Assembly (NCBI RefSeq): GCF_005280195.1
Contig: NZ_SZPR01000018.1
Span: 62,001 to 126,000, forward strand
Reading direction: 5' to 3'
Length of the DNA stretch: 64,000 bases
Origin: Streptomyces galbus
GTDB lineage: Bacteria > Actinomycetota > Actinomycetes > Streptomycetales > Streptomycetaceae
Shown here in pieces: positions 1 to 8,600 of the stretch. The position numbers were made by a program, and so were the translations under genes. Each line of letters starts with the position of its first letter. The stretch's first letter is position 1. The notes below the pieces were generated by a model. That model ran no database searches. It was given only the letters and a program-made list of their open reading frames with translations, and had not been told where the DNA came from.

Positions 1-421
1 TGTTGCCGATGAGGACGCGGCCGGTGAGGGGACCGGTCACCGCAATGACGCATACGTCGGTGCAGCCCATTTCGATGACGTGGAGGAAGAGGTCGCGTTC
101 GTGACCCCCGGGTTCTGCGTCGTCGAATCCGCGGGGTGCCCCCGGTTCCTCACGCGGGTTCATGACCAGCAGGGAACAGCGCTCCAGCGGCATGAGGCCG
201 TAAAACGGCGCGGCGCCTGAACCGCCGATGTGCGTGAGGAACTGCCGGTAGGCGTCGGGCAGGGCGATGTCGTGCTCGGCCTCGAACGCAGCGACGCGCG
301 CTTCTGCCAGCTTCGGACCGAGGCGGAACTTGTGCTGCTCTTCTCCGAAGGAGTGGCTGCGCAGTGGTTGGAACGGGATCGCTGCCAGCTTGCGACGCAG
401 GCGGGGTATGCGGGGATCCAT
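1..421 (-). CDS. SMI1/KNR4 (SUKH) family protein, C-terminus cut by window edge
   Basis: A gene runs off the left edge: 140 codons are open from the ATG at 421 to base 1. The start MDPRIPRLRRKLAAIPF, followed by an ALPDAYRQFLTHIGGSG stretch (about residues 53-69) and a YGLMPLE turn, is typical of SMI1/KNR4 folds. In bacteria SUKH proteins are often immunity proteins of polymorphic toxins or stand-alone contact-dependent factors. A GAGAGAAG purine run lies about 8 nt before the ATG. No toxin is visible beside it; upstream on the same strand is a dead transposase. The missing C-terminus and left neighbour decide whether it is an immunity gene. The family call is fairly secure, the role unknown. 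Confidence 0.75.
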   Translation of the reverse strand, partial: MDPRIPRLRRKLAAIPFQPLRSHSFGEEQHKFRLGPKLAEARVAAFEAEHDIALPDAYRQFLTHIGGSGAAPFYGLMPLERCSLLVMNPREEPGAPRGFDDAEPGGHERDLFLHVIEMGCTDVCVIAVTGPLTGRVLIGN

Positions 422-441
422 GGTGCATCTTCTCTCGTCCC

Positions 442-476
442 AGCCACCCTATGGGTGGCTCTGGCCAGCTGGCCAG
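442..476. repeat. Two adjacent perfect palindromes
   Basis: AGCCACCC-TAT-GGGTGGCT (442-460) is followed directly by the 16-bp palindrome CTGGCCAGCTGGCCAG (461-476). They sit between the SMI1/KNR4 start and the 3' end of the decayed ISL3 transposase. They may be remains of the IS end, a terminator, or an operator for the SMI1/KNR4 gene. The sequence does not decide. Confidence 0.6.
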
Positions 477-712
477 AAGAACCCTCTTCGTCAGGAGAGC
501 GAAGCCGGCGCGGCCGAACATCTGGCGATCCGGTTGACGTGTCCTTCGACGACACCGGAGTTCCAAGGCAGGGTGAGCGCGCCATGACGGCATCGCGGCC
601 ACGGTCGACGCCCGTGGCGAGAGTGTGAAGGCTGGGGGGCGTCGTGCCGGACGGCGTCGAGTGGTGGACAGTGCACAGGACGGCCTTGAGCCGAAGATGG
701 TCGATCTCTTAA
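465..712 (-). pseudogene. Decayed ISL3-family transposase, C-terminal remnant
   Basis: Reading down the minus strand, recognisable pieces of an ISL3 (DDE) transposase appear in order but in different frames. EIDHLRLKAVL (near 700) and SLHTLATGVDRGRDAVMA (about 640-590) share one frame. LTLPWNSGVVEGHVNRI (about 585-535) is in a second. RQMFGRAGFALLTKRVLLAS (about 530-470) is in a third. A 1-nt loss after the DAVMA segment and a loss of about 11 nt after HVNRI explain the shifts, and the stretch between the first two pieces is shortened. The N-terminal two thirds are absent. The element cannot be active alone and marks past IS insertion in this accessory patch. Confidence 0.85.
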
Positions 713-765
713 AGGGTCTCGGGGCGCCGGAGGATCCAGCCAGCAACGACTCGGGGTGACGGGGT

Positions 766-799
766 CGGGCTCGCATCAACGAGTGTTGATGCGAGCCCG
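766..799 (-). terminator. Intrinsic terminator hairpin
   Basis: A perfect 15-bp stem, CGGGCTCGCATCAAC / GTTGATGCGAGCCCG, with a 4-nt GAGT loop lies 12 bp past the stop of the minus-strand gene ending at 811. There is no long T-tract, as is usual in Streptomyces. It ends the two-gene minus-strand unit 1388-3637 / 811-1434. Confidence 0.8.
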
Positions 800-810
800 G
801 GAAGGGTGGA

Positions 811-1434
811 TCAGTCCGACGCAGGCCCGAGGCGGAGCTTGGAGACGCAGCTCAGTTCCTGCAGGAACTGGGTACTGCCTTGCCGGTAGTAGTACCTGCA
901 TCCGGTCAGATCGCCAGTGATCTTTCCGGTCACGCGGACCCGGGCGGCCCAGAAGATGTCACCGGGTTCGTGCGCCGGCACGCGGGACGGCCGGCTTGAG
1001 TGATCGGGCAGCTTCGTCAGGTTGGGCAACCCGGGTGAGCCCTCGATCGGCGAGGCGCTCAGCGGGTGTCCGTCAGTGTCCTCGTGGCTGATGGCCTTGT
1101 AGCCGATGATCTCGAGTCCCTTGGGCACCTGCGTGATCTCGCCGCGCAGCAGTGCCAGCGGCTGGTCGGAGACGTTGTCAGCCGTGGGCAGGGGCACCCA
1201 GTATTCGTTGCCGACCTTCAGGTGCGGACTCGTCACCTCCAGCCCTGCCTGGATGTCACCGTCGAGTGCGCTGCCAACTCGGTAGCCGTCTTCGTACCTG
1301 TCCCGGGACAGGAACCAGACGGCTGCAGCGCTGACTGCCACGACGCACACCAGCCCGATCAGGAGGAGGCGTCTGCCGCGGGTAGTCCTACTTGGAGTAG
1401 AAGACTCCGGCCCGGCCACTGCTGATAGTTCCAT
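811..1434 (-). CDS. Membrane-anchored hypothetical protein
   Basis: 207 aa, not recognised as a named family. A basic N-terminus is followed by one hydrophobic helix (RRLLLIGLVCVVAVSAAAVWFL, residues 21-42), giving an N-in, outside-facing protein. The extracytoplasmic part has four cysteine-poor beta-like stretches and ends with two cysteines (GCRYYY and LSCVSK) that could pair. The start lies inside the 3' end of the upstream secreted-protein gene (47-bp overlap), implying translational coupling and a shared role outside the membrane. A GGGG run sits just before the ATG. An in-frame GTG five codons later is an alternative start. Function unknown. Confidence 0.7.
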   Translation of the reverse strand: MELSAVAGPESSTPSRTTRGRRLLLIGLVCVVAVSAAAVWFLSRDRYEDGYRVGSALDGDIQAGLEVTSPHLKVGNEYWVPLPTADNVSDQPLALLRGEITQVPKGLEIIGYKAISHEDTDGHPLSASPIEGSPGLPNLTKLPDHSSRPSRVPAHEPGDIFWAARVRVTGKITGDLTGCRYYYRQGSTQFLQELSCVSKLRLGPASD

Positions 1435-3637
1435 TCTTGCCCCAAACCCAATGCTTGCCCGGCCTGTTGCCGGCGGTGATCTTCTGCTTGTGGTTGGAGT
1501 CGTAGCCCGTCTTGGCTCCCATGGAGACGCCGTAGAAGCTGACGGCGCCCCCGAACTTGATGCTCTTGCCCTTTGACAGTTGGGCGTTACCGCCGGGTTC
1601 GACGTAGTTGCGGAACTCCTTCTTGGAGCGGGTGAAGTTGGCTGATCCGTCCATACCGGAGACGTCCTTGCCGACCTTGCCGAGCGCTCCGCCGGCGGGC
1701 GCCTTGTAGCGCTTGGCTTCGATCTTGTACCAGGTGGAGCGGACGCTGCCGGAACAGATGTGCTGGTTCTTGACCTTCACGTACTCGATCGGGACCCTGT
1801 ACTGCTTGGCGTAGTAGGGCCCCTTGTTTGTGTATCCCACGGAGATGCTGACGCTGTGGGAGATCTCCTTGGAGCCGCCCAGGGTCCAGTTGCCGTTGCT
1901 CTTGACGGCCGTTTCGACGCTGGTGTTCATCGAGGATTCGTACTCGAAGGTGGCCTTGGCGTCCCAGCCGGCGTGGGCCTCTCCCACCACTGTGTACTTG
2001 ATCTTCGAGGAGATGGGCGTGCGGATCGTGTCGCAGGTGCCCGAATCCATAGGCGTGGTGGGGGGCCGAACGGCCTCGGCCGCCACGTTCTTGCCGTTCA
2101 CGTCGTACGGGTCGTAGTCGGCCGGCAGAGTGGCGGTGTCGCTCTGCCACTGCGGGTCATCACCGCCGGCGACGGCCGGGCTGTTCTCGGTCTTCGCCGC
2201 GTAGGTCTGTGCCTCGGTGCCGGCGGCGAAGGAGTCCTTGAGGTCGCTGGCGGCGTCGACGGTGTTGGGAATCAGTTTGACGCTGTGGCCGTTGTCGGGG
2301 CCGGCGATGCTGGTGTCAACGGCCGCCTGGTCGGTGATGGCGGACAGTGTGTCCACGGCGAGCATCTTCGTGCCGCTGGTGGTGGAGCCCATGGTGACAG
2401 CCTCGAGGTTGAGAACCCCGCCGTTGTCTTCCTTGGCCTGCTGTACCGCGCCCGGAAGGGTTTCGGGCAGGGTGAGTGACCAGGAGCCGTCGGGACCGGT
2501 GGTCGTGGTGCCGACCACGGTCTGCTTCGTCTCTCCCGGGGCGTCGATGCCGACGTCGGGTGCGGTGACGGTGACCGGCAGGCCCGGGGCGGGCTGACCG
2601 TTGCCGAGGGTGAAGGTGCCGGTCACCGTCCGGGACGGCGCGGCGATGGTGTCACCGGCAGGGTCCCCGGCAACCGGGTCGCCCGTCTCGTCGGGCGGCG
2701 TACCGAAGTACGGGGCGGCGGACGGATCGGGGTCGGTGAGGCAGGGCCCGGCGTCGGCCATGACGTCGCCGACGATGCCGGCGCGTACGTCGTCGTCCAC
2801 CTGGGTCCACGGGCCGGTGGTGTAGCTGCGGACCTGTCCGGTGGTGTCGGGGTCGCCTGTGACGGACTGGGTGCTGACGGCGCCAGGGCCGGGTGCCCAT
2901 GCCTGGGCAGCGTCGACACCGGTGGCGACCTCTGTGGTGCCCCACAGCCGGACAGTGGTGCTCGTAGTGACGTCGATGGGCAGCAGGGTGCTTTGCTGAA
3001 CGGTGCCGTCCTTGAGCCACTGCACGGTGGAGTTGACCATCCATGCATCGTCGGCTGCGCTGATCGCCGTGGAGATGGACGACGTGGTGCGGTTGATGAC
3101 GCGCGTCAGGGTGCCGTCACCTGTGGCCGGACTGGATTGCTTGTAGATGTCCACGGTCCCGTCCGAGGCGAAGACCAAAAAGTACTGTCCGTTGGTCAGG
3201 ATGCGCTTGGCGGAAGACCAGTTGAGGCTGTAGGTCTTCACCGGGGTCAGCAGGTCGCCGCCGGTGGCTGTGTTGTCCCTGTACGCCTTGACCTGACCGC
3301 CAGCGGTGGCCTCGTACAGGATGCCGTCACCGCCGCCGGTGAACACCTTGCTCCCGATCGGCAGGCTCGCCGTGTTCAGCGTGTCCAGGAGCACGGCATC
3401 GGAGCTCTTGGGACCCCACTCCATGTACTTGCGAAGAACCCGCTTGGCAGCGATGTTGGCCGTGGTGGCAGGCTCCCAGACATAGGTGGGAACCGAGTAG
3501 GTGCAGCCCCCGTCCGCAGCGGCAGCGGGCTGAGCAGGTGTGACGACCTGCGGCGCGACGGCCGCTGCGACCACGAGAACGGCGCATGCCGTCCACGTCG
3601 TGCGGGACGCGGAACGCTTGGTCTGGCCGATGGCCAT
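1388..3637 (-). CDS. Large secreted protein of unknown function
   Basis: 749 aa from the ATG at 3637, chosen because AGGGGGG precedes it at good spacing and a classic Sec signal peptide follows (charged start, hydrophobic core, cleavage near PAAAA-DGG at about residue 41). A longer open frame upstream has no such features. The first third has repeated tryptophan/beta-propeller-like stretches (YSLNWSSAKRILTNGQYFLV), as in tachylectin-like folds. Residues about 330-440 look like a carboxypeptidase-regulatory-like/Ig module (TVTGTFTLGNGQPAPGLPV). The C-terminal 240 residues contain a separate compact domain with paired cysteines and no cell-wall sorting signal. Possibly an exported adhesin or toxin-like protein coupled to the membrane protein downstream; no family function is assigned. 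Confidence 0.75.
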   Translation of the reverse strand: MAIGQTKRSASRTTWTACAVLVVAAAVAPQVVTPAQPAAAADGGCTYSVPTYVWEPATTANIAAKRVLRKYMEWGPKSSDAVLLDTLNTASLPIGSKVFTGGGDGILYEATAGGQVKAYRDNTATGGDLLTPVKTYSLNWSSAKRILTNGQYFLVFASDGTVDIYKQSSPATGDGTLTRVINRTTSSISTAISAADDAWMVNSTVQWLKDGTVQQSTLLPIDVTTSTTVRLWGTTEVATGVDAAQAWAPGPGAVSTQSVTGDPDTTGQVRSYTTGPWTQVDDDVRAGIVGDVMADAGPCLTDPDPSAAPYFGTPPDETGDPVAGDPAGDTIAAPSRTVTGTFTLGNGQPAPGLPVTVTAPDVGIDAPGETKQTVVGTTTTGPDGSWSLTLPETLPGAVQQAKEDNGGVLNLEAVTMGSTTSGTKMLAVDTLSAITDQAAVDTSIAGPDNGHSVKLIPNTVDAASDLKDSFAAGTEAQTYAAKTENSPAVAGGDDPQWQSDTATLPADYDPYDVNGKNVAAEAVRPPTTPMDSGTCDTIRTPISSKIKYTVVGEAHAGWDAKATFEYESSMNTSVETAVKSNGNWTLGGSKEISHSVSISVGYTNKGPYYAKQYRVPIEYVKVKNQHICSGSVRSTWYKIEAKRYKAPAGGALGKVGKDVSGMDGSANFTRSKKEFRNYVEPGGNAQLSKGKSIKFGGAVSFYGVSMGAKTGYDSNHKQKITAGNRPGKHWVWGKNGTISSGRAGVFYSK

Positions 3638-4065
3638 GAACCCCCCTGAAATCACAACGCGACCTCGATGCGGTCGCGCAGATGGTGCGGTCGAGCTAGT
3701 CAGGCTCGCGGTAGACGGATCCAACCACGGCTTACCGAAAGCAAAACGGACGAGATCAATCCACCCCTGAGCCCGCTTGCCCCATGCGATCAAATGATGT
3801 CCGTTATGTGAAGGACATGCGTTGAGCTTCCTCTGAGCTGCGGCATCAACTCCTTTGCCAACTCTTACCCAACCCGTCTCCTTCTTGATCAACTACTGAG
3901 ACAGGAGCGAGACAGTCGGTTCACAGCTGCGAGGCAGCTGCTGTCTGGAGAGCCGCCTTCCTGCGACGGGGGCCACGCGGTGCTGTCGATGTTGGGGCCC
4001 GGACGGACAACGGCGTTCTGTCGTTCCTTCCACAGAAGAGCGAGATCGGGTACAGCGGCGGCGGC
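3638..4065. other. Intergenic region and boundary of the accessory patch
   Basis: About 430 bp with no convincing gene. The part next to 3637 should hold the promoter of the secreted protein. An inverted repeat ATGTCC-N10-GGACAT lies at 3797-3818. Composition changes near 4060, where a truncated SPFH coding region begins abruptly, so this stretch contains the junction of an insertion or deletion. No direct repeat or attachment site was identified by eye. Confidence 0.5.
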
Positions 4066-4399
4066 CCGTATCGACCGGGTCGAGATCAAGGACGTGTCGC
4101 TGCCGGAGTCGATGAAGCGCTCCATGGCCCGCCAGGCCGAGGCCGACCGCGAGCGCCGGGCCCGGATCATCAACGCCGACGCCGAGCTGCAGGCGTCCAA
4201 GAAGCTCTCCGAGGCCGCCAAGGAGATGTCGGACCAGCCGGCCGCGCTGCAACTGCGGCTGCTGCAGACGGTGGTCGCGGTCGCCGCCGAGAAGAACTCC
4301 ACCCTGGTGCTGCCCTTCCCGGTGGAGCTGCTGCGGTTCCTGGAGCGGGCCCAGCAGCAGCTCCCGGCGAACCCCCCGCCGCCCGGGCGGGGAGCGTGA
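4066..4399 (+). pseudogene. Truncated SPFH/stomatin (slipin) family gene, 3' part only
   Basis: From about 4066 the plus frame reads IDRVEIKDVSLPESMKRSMA, then RQAEADRERRARIINADAELQASKKLSEAAKEM. This is the typical end of the band-7 domain and the helical C-terminus of slipins (membrane microdomain scaffolds). The N-terminal membrane helix and most of the SPFH domain are missing; upstream sequence in the same frame is unrelated. The stop at 4399 is intact and sits against the stop of the convergent membrane-protein gene. The frame stays open to an ATG at 3980, so a short fusion product is conceivable. I read this as a gene cut by the rearrangement that brought in the left-hand patch. Confidence 0.8.
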
Positions 4400-4400
4400 G

Positions 4401-5483
4401 CTACCGGGCGTCCGCCGCCCCGCCGACCGCCGTCCCGCCGTCCGGTGGGCCGCCGGCCGGGCGGGGTGCCCGCGGGGCCGTCCCGCCGGTGCGCAGCCGG
4501 GACGCCAGCAGGGTGATCAGCGTGCCGGCGACCGCCCACGCCGACAGCACCAGCAGGGGGCCGGTCACGGCGTTGCCCCGGAAGTAGGCGATCGAGCGGG
4601 CCGTCCAGGTGCCCGCGCCCGGGGGCAGCGCCGGGCCGATGGCCCGCCAGAACGGCGGCAGCATCGGCGGGGGCAGCGCGCCGCCCGCGCTCGGGTTGCC
4701 CAGGATCACCACGAGCAGGATGGCCAGGCCGATGCCGGCGAGCCCGCACAGCCCCTGGAGGGCGAGCGTGGCCGCGCCCACCGCGAAGACGACCAGCGCG
4801 CCCAGGCCCCACAGCGCGGCGAAGCTGCCCGGCAGCGCGCCCAGGACCGGCCCGACGATCAGCGCGCCGCCCAGGCCGCCGACGATCCCGAGCAGGGCCA
4901 TCGTGGCGAGCCGGATCACCGCGCGCCGCGGGGTGGAGCGGGCGGCGCCCGTGCTGACCACCATGACGGAGGCGCACAGGTAGCCGCCCACGCACCAGCC
5001 GACGGTCACGTAGAAGGCCGACAGGCCGTTGGCGTCCCGGGCCTCGGCCGGGGCCACGTCGACCGTGCGCACCGTGCGCCCCTGGGTCTTCTCCAGGCCG
5101 CCGACGAGGCTCTCCAGGGTGGCGGCGAGCACCTTGCCGCCGCCGGTGGCCACCAGCAGGGTGTCGGTGCGGCCGGCCGGGTCCACGACCAGGGCGCCGT
5201 AGAGGGTGCGGTCCCGGACCTGCTGCCGGGCCGTCGCCGCGTCGGCCACCGCGCGCGGGTCCAGCGGGGTGCCGGGCAGCCGCTCCAGCCGGGCCACCGT
5301 TTGTGCCGCGGCGGCCCCGGGGGCGGCCACCCCGAAGGGCACGTCCTTGGGCTCGGGGTCGTGCAGGGCGCCCACGTAGGACGTGATGAACAGCAGCGAG
5401 AGCACGGCCACGCCGAGGACCAGCAGCGTGGCACGCGGCGTGACCGCGTCCTTCACCTCGTCGAGGAAGGGGGTCTGTGTCAT
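4401..5483 (-). CDS. Integral membrane protein, ABC-2/DUF3533-like
   Basis: 360 aa. One N-terminal membrane helix (TLLVLGVAVLSLLFITSYVG, about 19-38) is followed by an extracytoplasmic domain of about 130 residues and then five or six helices (about 180-330). This is the plan of YhgE/Pip and DUF3533 relatives of ABC-2 permeases, in which a large outside loop separates the first helix from the rest. The C-terminal tail is Gly/Pro-rich. Members are often drug-export or phage-receptor-like proteins; no ATPase lies next to it. It is divergent from dnaE2 and tail-to-tail with the SPFH fragment. Substrate unknown. Confidence 0.7.
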   Translation of the reverse strand: MTQTPFLDEVKDAVTPRATLLVLGVAVLSLLFITSYVGALHDPEPKDVPFGVAAPGAAAAQTVARLERLPGTPLDPRAVADAATARQQVRDRTLYGALVVDPAGRTDTLLVATGGGKVLAATLESLVGGLEKTQGRTVRTVDVAPAEARDANGLSAFYVTVGWCVGGYLCASVMVVSTGAARSTPRRAVIRLATMALLGIVGGLGGALIVGPVLGALPGSFAALWGLGALVVFAVGAATLALQGLCGLAGIGLAILLVVILGNPSAGGALPPPMLPPFWRAIGPALPPGAGTWTARSIAYFRGNAVTGPLLVLSAWAVAGTLITLLASRLRTGGTAPRAPRPAGGPPDGGTAVGGAADAR

Positions 5484-5541
5484 GTCCCCACAGTCCCGGG
5501 GGACGGGCGTTTGCGCAGGTGGGAGGCGCCCGAACGGTTGT

Positions 5542-5600
5542 CGTACGTATGTTCGGGAAATGGTCTATGGTGGAGGTGGGCGAGTTTGGAACTGATGTTC
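5542..5600 (+). promoter_or_regulatory. SOS (LexA-type) boxes and promoter of dnaE2-imuB
   Basis: GAAC-TGAT-GTTC at 5589-5600 matches the actinobacterial/B. subtilis-type LexA box GAAC-N4-GTTC exactly. A second copy, CGTAC-GTAT-GTTCG at 5542-5555, has one mismatch. Between them TATGGT (5566-5571) is a plausible -10. LexA bound here would cover the promoter and start-proximal leader. This is the expected control for an error-prone polymerase operon. Confidence 0.7.
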
Positions 5601-5637
5601 GAGAGCCGTGTGGGGCTCACGAGTGCGGGAGGTGCGT

Positions 5638-8600
5638 GTGCCGGGTTTCACGCATCTGCACACCGTCTCCGGGTTCTCCCTGCGTCACGGCGCCTCGCAC
5701 CCGGAACGGCTGGCCGAGCGCGCCGCCGAGCGGGGCATGGACGCCCTCGCCCTGACCGACCGTGACACCGTCGCCGGCGCGGTCCGCTTCGCCAAGGCCG
5801 CCGCCGGTGCGGGGGTCCGGCCGCTCTTCGGGGTGGACCTCGCGGTGGCCCCGCCGGAGCCGCCCGAGCGGACCCCGGAGCGCGGCAGGCGCCGCACCCC
5901 CGTGCGCGGCGGTGCCTTCGTCGACGAGTCGACCCCCCGGGTCACCTTCCTGGCCCGGGACGGCGCCCGGGGCTGGGCCGACCTGTGCCGGCTCGTCACC
6001 GCGGCCCACGCGGGCGCCGGACCCGCGGGGCCGCCCGGACCGGGCGGCCCCGCGGCCGGCACCCCGCTGCTGGCCTGGGCCGACAACCACGCCGAGGGAC
6101 TGACCGTGCTGCTCGGCCCCGGCTCCGACGTCGGCCGCGCCCTCGCCGCGGGCCGCCCCGACCGCGCCGCACGGCTCCTCGCCCCCTGGCGCGAGGTCTA
6201 CGGCGACGCCCTGCGCCTGGAGGCCGTCTGGCACGGGCGCGAGGGCACCGGGCCCGGCTCGCTGCGCCTGGCCGCCCGCACCGTCGGCTTCGCCGCCGAG
6301 CAGCGGATCCGGCCCGTGCTCAGCAACGCCGTCCGCTACGCCGACCCCGGCCAGGGCCCCGTCGCCGACGTGCTGGACGCCGCCCGGCGTCTGGTGCCCA
6401 TCGACCCCACCAAGGAGCTGGACTCCGGGGAGGCCTGGCTCAAGGACCCGGAAGCCATGCTGCACGCGGCCGAGCGGATCGTGGCGGCCGCGGGCTTCCG
6501 GCGCGAGGCCGCCCACCGGCTGCTGGAGCAGACCGCGGCGACGGCCGCCGCCTGCCGCGTCGACCCCGAGGACGACCTCGGCATGGGCACCGTCCACTTC
6601 CCCGAGGCGCACCTGGTCGGCGCGGGCCGGCGCACCGCCCAGCGGACGCTCGCCTCCCGGGCCGTCGCCGGGATGGTGCGGCGCGGCTACACCGGCCGCC
6701 GCGCCTACTGGGAGCGGATGCACCACGAGCTGGACATCATCGCCCACCACGGTTTCGCCTCCTACTTCCTGACGGTGGCTCAGGTAGTGGACGACGTACG
6801 GGAGATGGGCATCCGGGTCGCCGCGCGCGGGTCCGGCGCGGGCTCCCTGGTCAACCACCTCCTGGGCATCGCCCACGCCGACCCGGTCGAGCACGGGCTG
6901 CTGATGGAGCGCTTCCTGTCCAAGGAGCGCGTCGTGCTGCCCGACATCGACATCGACGTGGAGTCCGCGCGCCGGCTCGAGGTCTACCGCGCGATCATCG
7001 GCCGGTTCGGCACCGAGCGGGTCGCGACGGTCGCGATGCCGGAGACGTACCGCGTCCGCCACGCGATCCGCGACGTCGGCGCCGCCCTGTCCCTGGACCC
7101 CGCGGACATCGACCGCATCGCCAAGTCCTTCCCGCACATCCGCGCCCGCGACGCCCGCGCGGCCCTGGACGAACTGCCCGAGCTGAAGCGGCTGGCCGGG
7201 GAACGGGACCGGTACGGCAGGCTGTGGGAGCTGGTCGAGGCCCTCGACGCCCTGCCGCGCGGGGTCGCCATGCACCCGTGCGGGGTGCTGCTGTCCGACG
7301 CCTCCCTGCTGTCCCGCACGCCGGTGATGCCGACCAGCGGCGAGGGCTTCCCCATGTCCCCGTTCGACAAGGACGACGTGGAGGACCTCGGGCTGCTCAA
7401 GCTGGACGTGCTGGGCGTGCGGATGCAGTCGGCGATGGCGCACGCGGTCGGGGAGGTGGAGCGGGCCACGGGCGAGAAGGTCGACCTGGACGGGGTGCCG
7501 CCCGGCGACCCGGAGACGTACCGGCTCATCCGCTCCACCGAGACGCTGGGCTGCTTCCAGATCGAGTCGCCGGGCCAGCGCGACCTGGTGGGGCGCCTGC
7601 AGCCGGCCACGTTCCACGACCTGGTCGTCGACATCTCGCTGTTCCGGCCCGGCCCGGTCGCCGCCGACATGGTGCGGCCGTTCATCGAGGCGCGGCACGG
7701 GCGGGCCCCGGTCCGCTACCCGCACCCCGACCTGGAGGGGCCGCTGAAGGACACCTACGGGGTGGTGGTCTTCCACGAGCAGATCATCGACATCGTGGCG
7801 ATCATGACCGGCTGCGGGCGCGGCGAGGCCGACCGGATCCGGCGCGGACTGTCCGACCCCGGGTCGCAGGCCCGGATCAAGGTCTGGTTCGCCCAGCACG
7901 CGGCGGCCCGGGGCTATGACGCGGAAACGATTCAGCGGACCTGGGAGATCGTCGAGGCGTTCGGCAGCTACGGCTTCTGCAAGGCGCACGCGGTCGCCTT
8001 CGCCGTCCCGACGTACCAGTCGGCGTGGCTGAAGGCCCATCACCCGGCCGCCTTCTACGCCGGGCTGCTCACCCACGACCCGGGGATGTACCCCAAGCGG
8101 CTGCTGCTCGCGGACGCCAGGCGGCGCGGGGTGCCGATCCTGCCGCTGGACGTGAACGCGTCCGGCGTCACCCACCAGATCGAACTGGTGTCTGAATCGA
8201 AGGAATCCGGGGAATCCGCGGGACCCGGTGGATCCGGGCGGCCGGAGGGGGCCGACGGGGTGTGGGGGCTGCGGCTCGCCCTCTCCGACGTGCACGGCAT
8301 CAGCGAGGCGGAGGCCGCGCGGATCGCCGGGGGACGGCCGTACGCCTCGCTGCTGGACTTCTGGGAGCGGGCGCGCCCGAGCCGGCCGATCGCCGCACGC
8401 CTCGCCCAGGTCGGCGCGCTCGACGCGTTCGGCGCCAACCGGCGCGACCTGCAACTGCACCTGACCGAGCTGCACCGGGGCACCCGCAGCGGGGGCGGCG
8501 GGCAGCTCCCGCTGGCCGGGGGGCGCAGGACCGCGCCGGCCGGACTGCCGGACCTGTCCTCCGCGGAACGGCTGAGCGCGGAGCTCGGCGTGCTCTCCAT

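Noticed and set aside
1-4066. An integrative element with integrase and att site
   Set aside because: No integrase, tRNA target or flanking direct repeat was seen; only the accessory character and the truncated SPFH gene are supported.
3889-4995. Minus-strand frame across the SPFH fragment and membrane-protein gene
   Set aside because: It is antisense to real SPFH codons and out of frame with the membrane protein; its last about 50 residues are not recognisable.
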